Origin: Ancylostoma caninum | Lineage: Eukaryota; Nematoda; Chromadorea; Rhabditida; Ancylostomatidae | DNA: 64,000 bases | Direction: 5' to 3' | Assembly: GCA_037903475.1 (NCBI GenBank) | Contig: JBAJFG010000188.1 | Span: 124,001 to 188,000 of the forward strand | In this document: in pieces, positions 9,601-20,900 of the stretch | How the letters are laid out: each line of letters starts with the position of its first letter | Numbering within the stretch: position 1 is the first letter of the stretch | Notes under the pieces: generated by a model | Seen by the model: only the letters and a program-made list of their open reading frames with translations | Database searches by the model: none | Told to the model about the DNA's origin: nothing | Translations under genes and position numbers: made by a program

Positions 9601-12436
9601 ACCGGACAACCACGGATCTCCCTCCTACGAGGGATCCCAGCCGATTTGCTGCGAGGCTACGTGGCGCGACCCCAGGTGGCGGATAGGGGGTTTACCGCGG
9701 ACCAAAAGCAGCCATGCGCTTGCCCTGCGACGCGGGTAGATCTAGGGGATGGACTCCTTAGTTCGACAGTGCTCATGCGGCCGGCATATGAGTGTGAACA
9801 TGCACTCACGCGCGTGGGTGTGTGCAAATGCTTTGTGCGGGCTGTATCCTGCAGTTCGGATTTGGCCAAAAGCTCGCACTCTAACGACTGGGAAGCGCAT
9901 GAGAGGCGAGTAGGGGCCGCCTCTAACAAATAAGTCCCTTGTCCACGGGGGAAATTCCTTCTCCCCGTAAATCGAATGCCGGCGACAGGCCGCAGTGACA
10001 GGCCGGCTGACGAACACCCCATGTCACATCACATGGATCATGACGCCAAATGGATTTGAGAAGAATGCTACGGCGTACGCGGGAATCGACGCCCACTCGC
10101 GGGGCCCGGTGAGTGTGGACAATAATATGCGAGGGTCCTCGATGCTTCGCGAACGGCGGCATCGGGGGGCAAGCAGGCGAGTCGTTAAGGATCACTGCGT
10201 AGCCAATACGCGTATTGCGACTTTGAACGTTGGCACGTTGACAGGTCGCTCATATGAGCTAGCAGCAGCACGACAGCGCCGACGAATCGACCTATGCGCT
10301 GTGCAGGAGACAAGATGGTCAGGAAGCAAATCCAAGGACATCGGATGCGGCTACAAGATCGTCTATAATGGCAGTCCAGGTACAAGGAACGGCGTCGGGG
10401 TCATCGTCTCTGAAAGGTTCAGGGATTCCATAGCAGTCGTAGAGCGTTTTGACGACCGTCTTATGAAGATTGTTATTGTCACGCAAGAACGGCGCATTCA
10501 CTTCTTCTCGGCATATGCCCCACAGACTGGATGCACCGATCGGGTCAAGGATGACTTCTGGGCACTGATTGGTGAGACGACCGCAGCAATACCACCAGAA
10601 GACACGGTCATCATTGCGGGAGACCTGAATGGCCACGTAGGAGTGACGAAAGACGGCTACAGGTGCCACGGTGGCTTCGGATACGGGGTGCGCAACGACG
10701 ATGGTGAGCGTATACTCGACTATGCCGAGTCTCGCAATCTTGTCATAGCAAACACGAAGTTCCGAAAGCGACCATCCCACCTTGTTACTTTCTACAGTGG
10801 TGGCAACGAGACACAGATCGATTACGTCCTCGTGAAGTACCGAGACCAGAAGCTTGTCACGGACGCAAAAGTTGTGCCTTACGAGACGGTCACGTCCCAG
10901 CATCGACCGCTAATCTGCACGATGAAAATCACTCCGCCAAATCAGAGGCGCATCGAGCGATGTGGGCCGGCTCGAATCAGGTGGTGGAGACTAAGAGAGA
11001 GACAAGTAGATGTCATCTCCAAGATCAAGTTGCCGCCTGTCACGAACGTAGATGAGACATGGCAAGGGGCTACCAATAATATCCTTGCAGCAGCTCGTTC
11101 CGAACTTGGCACTACCAAACCAGACCGACGGAAGATCGAAAGAAAGACTTGGCTTTAGACGGAGGAAGTGAGAACGAAAGTCCGCGAAAAGAAGCGTTTG
11201 TACCATCTCTTCCTTGACAATAAAACGGCAGACAACTGGAGCAGTTACAGGGAGGCGAAGAGGGCTGCGAAGAAGGCCGTGGCCGCTGCGAAAGCGGCTC
11301 ATTACGATGAAGTCTGTAAGAAGTTGGACTCGAAAGACGGTGAGCGCTTCATTTACCGACTGGCGAAGTCGCGTCAGCGCCAAGCAGACGATATCGAGAA
11401 GTTTCACGGCGTTAATGATGAACAAGGCCATCTTCTCATGGACCGCAAGATGGCGACGCAACGATGGAGGGATTATTTTGAGAAAGTCTCCACGGAAGAA
11501 TTTGCGCATCCTTCTGTCCCAGAAATCCCGCCCACCTTCGGACCGGTACAGCCGATCACCATCGAAGAGACCATGTTTGCATTGAAACGTATGAAGCTAG
11601 GCAAAGCGACTGGTCCAGATGATATGGCAGCGGAAGTGTGGAAGGCACAGGGTTGGAGCTCCGCCGAATGGTTGACGAAATTTTTCAACTTGGCAATAGC
11701 GGAGAAGAAGGTGCCCGAGGACTGGCAACGAAGCATCACCATCCCGATCTGGAAAGGTAAGGGCAGTCCCGCAGATTGCGCGAACTATAGGCCAATCCGT
11801 CTGTTGTCGCACACCATGAAGATCTTCGAGCGTATCATTGATCGCCGGATTCGTGAAATTGTTCAACTATCCCCGAACCAGTGCGGTTTTGTACCCGGAT
11901 GCGGCACTACCGATGCCATCCATGCTGCCCGTCTCCTGATCGAGAAGCATCGTGAGAAGAAACGGCCACTGCACCTAGCGTTCCTCGACCTGGAAAAGGC
12001 CTTCGATCGCGTTCCGCACGAAGTGATCTGGTACGCAATGCGGCTTCAAGGCATTCCGGAGGAGCTTCTCAGATGGGTGCAGATGCTTTACGCCGATCAT
12101 AGGAGTAGAGTGCAGGCGGCAGCCGGCACATCGACAGAGTTTCCCATAACCGTTGGCGTACACCAAGGCTCAGCTCTCTCTCCTCTCCTTTTCATCGTTG
12201 TCATGGATGCCCTCACAAAGGACCTTCAAAAACCGGTTCCTTGGACGCTGTTGTATGCCGACGACGTAATGCTAGCATCTGAAGACAAGGGTGAGCTTGA
12301 ACGGCAGACGCAAGCGTGGAGTGACCGACTGGCACGGTTTGGCCTTCGCCTCAACATTAAGAAGACCGTGTATCTGATCACAGACGAACACGAGCCCGGC
12401 ACTATTAAAGCTAAAGTGAGCAGTGCCGGTCACTAA
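9601..12436 (+). mobile_element. RTE-like non-LTR retrotransposon, 3' truncated
   Basis: Comprises a 5' leader (about 9601-9994) and one long reading frame for endonuclease plus reverse transcriptase. The leader is identified because a second copy of it, alone, lies in reverse at about 27400-27665. The protein stops soon after the RT palm, without the usual C-terminal part, and no tail repeat follows. The copy therefore looks truncated or recombined at about 12420. It is preceded by TA repeats at 9555-9600. Confidence 0.85.
9995..12436 (+). pseudogene. RTE-type endonuclease/reverse transcriptase with one stop
   Basis: One frame interrupted by a single TAG at 11156-11158; the two halves are 387 and 422 codons. 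The first half is an APE-like endonuclease: RIATLNVGTL, the catalytic Glu in VQETRW, GDLNGHVG, an IDYVLV strand and the His block SQHRPL. The second half is a reverse transcriptase: GKATGPDDM, YRPIRLLS, FLDLEKAFDRVPHE (motif A), HQGSALSPLLF (B), LLYADDVML (C) and a GLRLNIKKT block (D). Established family logic: this enzyme nicks target DNA and copies the element RNA there. The stop replaces what is probably a Trp codon, so a single base change would account for it. The end VSSAGH is not family-like. Confidence 0.9.
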
Positions 12437-13290
12437 GACGAGTGCACGTGCCCCCTTGCTCCACACACGAACTTTCCCAGTTGATCCGGAGCCTTTTGCT
12501 CTAGAAATGTCTCTTTTAGTTCACTTATTCCAAATCTAGCTAAGTTAGCCAATTTGCAGTGTTCCAAGTTACAATATCCCGCTTCGGTGGTGTCTCGTAT
12601 ATTTCATTGCACCTTTGTAAGACCTACCTCATCAAATCCAAGGCGGCATGTATCCAAGTGTGCACGACAATATTCTAGGAACCCTGTAGCATCATTATCG
12701 CTGATGGGATCGTTGAGGCATCTTGCCCCCAGAGACAGAAAAAATTCCAAAACTTATTTTCCGTGTTGTGCACAATTGAGTGCACTGAAATCAGCAAGAA
12801 TATTTTGGAGTTCCGAAAGAGTAATGCACTGCATTAAAACCGAATACTCGGAACTAAACTTGTGGAAGCGTCAGCAGTACCTTTCCCTTCTAAACATAGC
12901 TGATAGAAGGAACAAGGCTGACAGATACATTCATAGAGGATCACTGCTGAAGTAACATCAAGTGGACTTTGCGTATGTCAACCATTGGTGTACGCATGCA
13001 CATTTTCTAGCGTGTACGGGTTGATTCTGCATCAAGGAACCAAAGCGTGGTCAGATACCAACGATAGACGTCATTTCACGAGACGTTGTCGATGGTGCCA
13101 AATTACAGATTTCGACTTCTGCGAAATAAATTTTTCTTAAAAAACAGAAAAACAGTGGAATGGGCAGGCTCTAACTTTTTCCTGTCTCGCATGAGTATTC
13201 ATAACTCCCATAAAAATTTGGGCATTCATGCTCTGCTTTGAACAAAGTTACAGACGAAAAACCAAAAGTTGCAATCTTTTTGCTCGCTAC
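12437..13290. other. No recognised gene; 133-codon open frame
   Basis: A plus-strand frame runs from 12554 to 12955. Its translation shows no recognisable domain. The stretch does not match other repeats in the window. It may be sequence that replaced the 3' end of the retrotransposon. Confidence 0.3.
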
Positions 13291-13307
13291 TGTATATATA
13301 TATATAT

Positions 13308-13574
13308 CAGTGGCGGACGCAGAAAGTGGGCGGGAGGGGGGGCGTGGGAAGAAAAGTGGGGTCTCCGCCGTTTTGGGGACCCAGACGGAAAATAAAATTA
13401 ATAATAATATTAATTATAATAATAAACAATAAATAAAAAATGTATTAAAAATAATAATAAAAATAAACAATTAAAAATAAACTAACACAAGATTTTTATT
13501 TGTATTGTAAAGTAATTTCGAAAATTTGGCGACCCATTCTCGGGGGGGGGCGCGCCCCCCCCCTGCGTCCGCCA

Positions 13575-13577
<3 letters not shown>
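13308..13577 (+). mobile_element. G-rich-ended MITE, copy 4
   Basis: A 270 bp member of the family at 7895-8712, complete, with CAGTGGCGGACGCAG at the left and CTGCGTCCGCCACTG at the right. It sits inside a TA microsatellite and is nearly identical to copies 1 and 3 by eye, including the AT-rich centre. Confidence 0.9.
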
Positions 13578-13607
<30 letters not shown>

Positions 13608-13610
<3 letters not shown>

Positions 13611-14060
13611 GGTACGGGCCCACGGATGGAGACTGGGTCCGCAGGGGAGCCCATTAGTGGGGAAAGCCGCGGGATACGGGTCCATCAGTGGATCGGGTCT
13701 GCTCTGGCCCAATAGTTGGGAAAACGCCCGGATACAGATCCACCTGTGGATCGCGTCTGCCTGGCCCAATATTGGAAAAGCGCCAGCATACCACGGATGG
13801 AGACTGGGTCCGCAGGGGCCGTGGGGAAGTGCCAGGGAAAAAGTTCACGGATGGGGATTGGATCTGTCCTGGCCCAATAGTGGGGAAAGCGCTAGGATAC
13901 GGGTCCACGGATGGAGACAGAGTGCGCATGGTTTTCATTAGTGGGGAAGTGCCAGGGAAAAAGTTCACGGATGGGGATTGGATCAGTCCTGGCCCACTAG
14001 CGGGAAAGCGCCAGGATACGTGTCCACGGATGGAGAATATGTCCGCCGTGGCCCATTAGT
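13608..14060 (+). repeat. 58-60 bp tandem repeat array
   Basis: About eight imperfect units containing GGTCCACGGATGGAGACTGG, then a CTGGCCCAATAGTGGGGAAA-like block and a GCCAGGATACG-like block. CACGGATGG recurs near 13621, 13792, 13847, 13909, 13965 and 14024. The same repeat occurs in reverse at 33080-33660. Frames open on both strands, such as 13657-13941, follow from the repeat and are not taken as coding. Confidence 0.85.
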
Positions 14061-14665
14061 GAGTAAAACGTCAAAATGCACACATAGGGCATTCAACTCG
14101 GAGTAAACATCGCGCTGCTATACACGCGCGAGCTGATCCATTCCAATAGATCAAATTCTCAATTAAAACGCTACGTTTTTAGCGACTCGCACGTAGCCTT
14201 TGTAATTGGTCCGCAATTTCATGTTTACTCCGTGACAAATGCCATATATGCCGGTGGAGTAGGGGCACGCTACGCGCTCATTCGTGTCCCACTCGACCAC
14301 ATTTTTTTCCTCCCTGCATATTGAAGTAGAAGGGCTAACGTGAAGCTTGAATGATTTTAGGTGATTATTCGCACGGCATTGATTACATTGTATTGTTCGC
14401 AAGTACTAAAGCCATGTGAAAGATACTCCTGTGCAGAGTTGGGAATGGCTGTTCATGAAGGGTCCATAGGGATGTAAGAAATATGAAAAAAAAAAAGAAT
14501 AGGCAGTATCATTGCATCCGAATTTAGCTTTACGTGTATGTATATGCGTGATTAAGAATTTTCAAGCGAGTCTAGGATCGCGAAGACTCGAAGCCCGACG
14601 TTGGTAAGAATTTTCAAGCGAGTCTAGGATCGCGAAGACTCGAAGCCCGACTTTGGCGAGGGGGC
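14061..14665 (+). repeat. Flank of the 58 bp array, shared with 32735-33079
   Basis: The sequence after the array matches the reverse complement of 32735-33079. Both have CCGGTGGAGTAGGGGCACGC / GCGTGCCCCTACTCCACCGG, the AGATACTCCTGTGC block and AGGATCGCGAAGACT / its AGTCTTCTCGCGATCCTAG-like counterpart. Array and flank therefore move as one repeat of about 1 kb. Within it a roughly 53 bp segment is duplicated in tandem at 14552-14604 and 14605-14657 (AATTTTCAAGCGAGTCTAGG twice). Confidence 0.75.
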
Positions 14666-16202
14666 CAGACTCGTGGAATAAACGCAAATTATAGAAAGGA
14701 TTTTGTATTTGAGCTCAACTAATTATTAGTTTTGCACGGGTTTACCGCTGCGATAGGGGTGTGCCAGCGCCCAAGAGTGAGCGGATGGGTCCAGCGATGT
14801 GGTAAGGGCCAACGCCCAAAAATAAGGGAGAGGGATTCAACGATGTCTCTTCGTCCTGATGCATTTGAATGGGTGACGGTCAAGAGGTGCGCTCAAGAAT
14901 TCCTCGCACCTCTCTCGCACCTCGCTCGCACCTATAACTGCGGGTGTCGTGTAGGAGCTGCCCATATCGGCATCAGATGTTACCAGCTAATGTAGGGTGT
15001 CTCCCGAACCGAGCCTTGCCGCCAGAAACGTCGCGCGCGGCAGAAGGGCGTTGAAGGTGTACAGAAGACGCGGACACCGCAGTAGGGATCGGGTAATGCG
15101 CTGTTATTTGAAGCAGTTGGGAACTTTTGATGCTGGGATGCCAAAATGGTATGCACACATGCAACAAGAAAATCCACTGTCAGCAGTATACACGCACTAA
15201 CAATGCCTAAACTTATAAATAATCAAGAAGTGGTTAAAATTTGTCGACTATGCTGAAAGCTTCTTCAAGTAATATTCGTAGTTAGAAACTACGGCCTGAT
15301 TTTCCCCTTTCAGCACGCAAAATATATCTCAGCAACCATGTAGATATGATTGATGACTTTTATTTTACCACTCCAAATGTTTTTCTAACATGGACATCAT
15401 TTGTATTTCGCAATTTTGAACATCATTCGTGTTTTGCTATTGTGTAATCGAAACTCGGGGAGCACGTCTATAACTAACTAATTTGTCTTGAAGTGTTATC
15501 AGGTAATCCCCCACGCCCTAGTTCTCCGCTTGCAGGAAATATCCCTTACTAAGGATATGCTGCAGACAAAGTTGATCTTTTCCGTAGTGCTAGGTCATTT
15601 TTGCAAGCACCACCCAATGACTGATAAACTCAAGTCTTGGAAACTCCTCTCAAACGAAAAAGACATTCTCTAGCGTTTTTTTTGTACTGTAACAGGCAGC
15701 AAATTCCGTGCCAAGACTTGATGTCCTAAGCACGGAGTAGTGAGTGAAGTCAGGCAGATCTACAAGACTAATTATTAAGTTGAAAATAAAGTTTGAAGAG
15801 GCACTTCAGCGGAATAAGAAAAAGAGAACAAAAAGCGTCTAGTATTTGTATTATGTATTTCAGCTGTTACGTATTTCTGCTCACGTGATGAAAATCCCCA
15901 TGAAATCTATTGAATTGAATAAATTGACAAGATGAAAAGTACTTCAAAGGATCTACTGTCTTTTTCACGAATCATGCCACTAGGCCGTCCGCCAAGATGA
16001 GGTAAGTCTCGCCACGTTGTTATGTTTTGGCACGCTTCCAGCTATCGATCGTCGATTGATAGTTCCAATTTCCATGATTTGGCGTGTGATAAAATGCGTG
16101 CTGTGTAATTAAAGAAAACACATTGAATTGCTCTGATTTTTGGAACCGACAGTATGTCTATTCGCTTAAAATTTCACTGCAGTAGCTAATCTGTAAGTTA
16201 TC
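14666..16202. other. No recognisable feature
   Basis: Short frames on both strands near 14973-15200 are GC-richer than the surroundings but match nothing I know and have no matching splice partners. No repeats seen. Confidence 0.35.
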
Positions 16203-16229
16203 TAGGCCGGAATCTTTTTGATACCCCTG
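16203..16229 (-). mobile_element. Solo mariner terminal repeat
   Basis: The stretch AGGCCGGAATCTTTTTGATA followed by CCCCTG matches, with about two differences, the inverted repeat of the mariner relic at 23261-23798 in right-end orientation. A TA follows at 16230. No transposase sequence is recognisable upstream, so this is an isolated end. Confidence 0.55.
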
Positions 16230-16526
16230 TAACTCAAAGGATCAGGTCAATGACTGAGAGCTTAATTTTGAATTTCATACTAATTCACTTGCGTTGAGAT
16301 ATTAAAGAAAAACGTTCTGTGCGAACTAGTTCCTTTCCCTATTATCAAGTGCTACTGCTGCAACGACGGTCCATTGCGCGCGACGATTCGTACGAGTTGT
16401 CTCACTGGCTGTCCTCTGTAGCTGTGATGACTGATCTATGCTATACCAAAACTGCACAAGAACCCAGTAAAGTTCAGGTATATTACAGGTGCATTCAATA
16501 GTAGTGTTAAATGCTTAGCAATAGAA

Positions 16527-17245
16527 TTGAACAATATTTTCAAATTCATCAAAAAACATTTTCAAAACTATATAAATGCAATAAAATTACGTAATAGTAA
16601 TTTTAATGGATATTGGTCTATTGACAATATTTACATAAGCGAAAAACTCTCTAACATTAAAATTCAACACCCCAAGCTTTACTCGGCCGATTTCGCCAAC
16701 ATGTTCACCAATTTACCCCACAATCATATTTTGAACAACATCAAAGAAATTTTGAATATATATGTTTCAGTAACACTAATGAAAAATACATAGTTAGTAA
16801 CAATAACAAACACATTTACTATACAGATACACCAAAACCAAATAATAAAGCCTACACTGTTAAAGATCTAATATTTTTAGTACATTATATTTTAAGCAAC
16901 AGTTTCTGTAAATTTAGTATTTATATATTCAAGCAAAATAATGGTGTACCACAGGGAAGTAACATTACTCCATTACTAGCAGACCTCACCCTCAGCTACC
17001 TCGAATGTCAATTTGCGTATAAAAACTCACAGACAAAAACAGACACAATTCCCTTCCACACCTTTCGCTACATCGACGATCTACTATTAGTGCATAATGC
17101 AGACACTCCCACTGTTGAGAAAATTCTCAACAAAATCTACAATAACATTCTTGATTTCGAGTCTACAAATAAAACTACCCATCAATGTCACTATCTAGAC
17201 CTAAAAATTACAATAGAAAATGAACATCTAATTACTAGTATGGGG
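16527..17245 (+). pseudogene. Penelope-like reverse transcriptase fragment, AT-rich
   Basis: Two overlapping frames join across one frameshift near 16760 in an ATATAT run. The first gives KLYSADFANMFTNLPH, the second gives QNNGVPQGSNITPLLADL, FRYIDDLLLVH and YLDLKI. This order (aspartate strand with a YTNLP-like turn, GxPQGS, RYxDD, YLDL) is typical of Penelope-like elements rather than RTE or LTR enzymes. About 240 residues of RT remain. The 5' part, and any C-terminal GIY-YIG endonuclease, are missing; similarity ends abruptly at about 17243. It is visibly more AT-rich than its neighbours. Confidence 0.7.
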
Positions 17246-17978
17246 TGTAGCTGTGAAGGAATCAGAGGCAGATGGATACTGTAGGCATGGCTGCCTCTGC
17301 CTGTGGGAAGGTGCGGTCTATGTGCGACATGGCCCAGCTAACAAGCGAGCGCACCTCTTGTCTCGGACCCGATTTGAATAATTACAGCACGTATGACGTA
17401 GAGACTACCATCGCCGAATAAACCTTACTCGAGAAGCAATGTAGTAGAAAAGTAAGAAAAGAACGTGAAGGAACTTCAAGGTTCTCACAGTATCGAGCGC
17501 ACGTGTAATTTTCAAGCAGCCGGTACTAACTATTCGTTTCTGCTGCAATAACATCCCTCACTGTATCCTCGGTGCACTACTCGCAAGTTAGTACAGGTGT
17601 TGCGACCTGAACTTCATAGGTTTTGTGCTAGCATTCTTCGCAACACCTCTGTTTTCTATGTAACTATTCTCGTTGTTTCCAGTTGTAAGCTCCTTTGTAC
17701 CTTTCTTTTAAATCAGGACAGTAAGACTGCGGTTATCGAATAACCCCTATGGAGATGACGAGGAAAATAGAATAAAATGTTACTTTCAGTCATGGGCAAT
17801 TCATTCACTTTCAACTGCATCGACACAGTAGTAAACTACTTATCTCGACCACAGTAAACACAATATGTACTTGTTTGATAACGGTGTAAACATTTACCTT
17901 GGCGCAACCGCTATGTTCTCTCGGACGCTAGAACTGTTCTACCACTGCAGAAAATAGTAAAGTCTTATGTACATGTAC
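17246..17978. other. No recognisable feature
   Basis: Lies between the reverse transcriptase fragment and the CUB exon, where 3' exons of the lectin gene would be expected on the minus strand. I could not find a CUB continuation with matching splice sites. Confidence 0.3.
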
Positions 17979-20900
17979 CTCTATAAAATAGATGACCGAC
18001 ACATCGTTGGGATACTTATTGGGATATCCTGGGCTGTAAAACTCCCCGGCATTCGCGTTCATTACGACAGGAGCAATTCTGAAAATATAATAGGCTCTCC
18101 ACCAGTTCACATTTCATTCACAACAGAAATCGTATTCTGTGGACAATCTATGCAGGCAGAACGTAATTCTGGATAGTTGTTCAGATGCTGTCTATAAGAC
18201 CTCTGCTTGCTAAGCCCTGAGTGTGTACCATTTTCATCAGCAGTCTTATGCCTAGGAATCCTACTATATTAAAAGATTTGGTCGCTAATTCCCGAGAACG
18301 CGTCTGTTACTGCGCGTCGACTCTCAGCGCATTGTCGATACGCAGTGTTGTGATGAGTACTTTAAAAAAGGGGCCCCTGTCCTAAATTTCCATATTGTCC
18401 GCTTTTTTCTTCCTGGATCTTTATCTTCCTTGTTATAGGGTGACACCTCCTCAAGGGCCGGCGTAGGTTTTAGGCTACTTTGCACCTGGGATTATTGATT
18501 AGTTTATCGATTATATAGATTTTATTGATTTTTCGCTATTTTTGCCCCAGGCGTGGCGAGGACATGTCTACTGGGGTATGTCAGTACGCTGAACACGAAT
18601 ATGACAACCGTTTCGTACGTCACTATCGATTTATCGATTTTATTGATTTTTCGCTTGTTTTGCCCCAGTGACGGTGAAGACATGGCTATTGGGGTATGTC
18701 AATACGCTGAAGACGAATATGATAACCGTTCTGTACAGCACTATTGACTTATCGATTTTATTGATTTTTCGCTAATTTTGCCCCGGGCGCGGCGAGGACA
18801 TGTCTACTGGGGTATTTCAGTACGCTGAACACGAATATGACAACCGTTCTGTACAGCACTATTGATTTATCGATTTTACTGATTTTTCGCTAATTTTGCC
18901 CCGGGCGCGGCGAAGACATGCCACTGGGGTATGTCAGTACGCTGAACACGAATATGACAACCGTTCTGTACAGCACTATTGATTTATCGATTTTACTGAT
19001 TTTTCGCTAATTTTGCCCTTGCGCGGCGAAGACATGTCACTGGGGTACGTCAATACGCTGAACACGAATATGACAACCGTTTTGTACAGCACTATTGATT
19101 TCTCGATTTTACTGATTTTTCGCTAATTTTGCCCCGGGCGCATCGAAGACATGTCACTGGGGTATGTCAATACGTTGAACACGAATATGACAACCGTTTT
19201 GTACAGCACTATCGATTTATCGATTTTATTGATTTTTCGCTATTTTTGCCAGGACCCGAGCAAAGCCGGGTACACAGTCTAATAATAAAAATTCAAAAAA
19301 TAATGGTGAAACTAAACAACTGGATTCAAAGAATCAAACAGATATAAGATTTTTTTAATCCAGCAAGCCATTCTCAGGGGTGAAGGGGCTCCCTGCAAAT
19401 CCGATTTGGAGCCCAATAATCCTAATAATGTCGATTAACGTTACAACAAAATCCTAGCACATGGTTTTGTTACCTGACATGGTTTTGAGACGAAGTGGTA
19501 GCGCTGTTCCCATCCGTTGGGGTTTTTCCTTGATTTTGACTGGGCCAGTGGTAAACATACGCCGGTCTCAGGTAAAGAGGCACACGGGTCCATTGGTCGG
19601 GATTTTCCCGCCAGTGGTAAACAGTTGCTGGTCTCAGGTAAAGGGGCACACGGGTCCGTTGGTCAGAATTTTCCCGCCAGTGGTAAACAGGTGCTGGTCT
19701 CTGGTAAAGGGGCACATGGGTCGTTGGTGAGCACTTCCCTTGGGTTCGACTGGGCCAATGGTAAACAGGCGCCGGTCTCAGGTAAAGGGGCACACAGGTC
19801 CTTTGCTCAGGACTTTGCCTTGGGTTCCATTGGGCCAGTGGTAAACAGTTGCTGGTCTCAGGTAAAGGGACACATGGGTCTGTTGGTCAGAATTTTCCCG
19901 CCATTGGTAAACAGGTGCTGGCCTCTTTCCCTTGGGTTCCACTGGGCCAGTGGTAAACAGTTGCTGGTCTCTGGTAAAGGGACACATGGGTCTGTTGGTC
20001 AGAATTTTCCCGCCAGTGGTAAACAGGTGCTGGAATCTGGTAAAGGGTCACACGGATCCGTTGGTCAGCACTTTCCCTTGGCTTCGACTGGGCCAATGGT
20101 AAACAGGGGCACATGGGTCGTTGGTCAGAATTTTCCCGTCAGTGGTAAACAGGTGCTGGACTCTGGTAAAGGGGCACACGGGTCTTTGGTCAGCACTTCC
20201 CTTGGGTTCGACTGGGCCAATGGTAAACAGGCGCCGGTCTCAGGTAAAGGGGCACACGGGTCCGTTGGTCAGGACTTTCCCTTGGGTTCCACTGGGCCAG
20301 TGGTAAACAGGTGCTGGTCTCAGGTAAAGGGACACATTGGTCTGTTGGTCAGAATTTTCCCGCCAGTGGTAAACAGGTGCTGGACTCTGGTAAAGGGGCA
20401 CACGGGTCTTTGGTCAGCACTTCCCTTGGGTTCGACTGGGCCAATGGTAAACAGGCGCCGGTCTCAGGTAAAGGGACACACGGGTCCGTTGGTCAGCACT
20501 TTCCTCTGGCTTCGACTGAGCCAATGGTAAACAGGGGCACATGGGTCGTTGGTCAGAATTTTCCCGTCAGTGGTAAACAGGTGCTGGACTCTGGTAAAGG
20601 GGCACACGGGTCTTTGGTCAGCACTTCCCTTGGGTTCGACTGGGCCAATGGTAAACAGGCGCCGGTCTCAGGTAAAGGGGCACACGGGTCCGTTGGTCAG
20701 GACTTTCCCTTGGGTTCCACTTGGCCAGTGGTGAACAGGTGCTGGTCTCTGGTAAAGGGACACATTGGTCTGTTGGTCAGAATTTTCCCACCAGTGGTAA
20801 ACAGGTGCTGGACTCTGGTAAAGGGGCACACGGGTCTTTGGTCAGCACTTCCCTTGGGTTCGACTGGGCCAATGGTAAACAGGCGCCGGTCTCAGGTAAA

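Noticed and set aside
19517..20530. 337-codon open frame as a repetitive secreted protein
   Set aside because: It lies wholly in the minisatellite, shifts peptide register at each unit because units are not multiples of three, and other frames on both strands are equally open.
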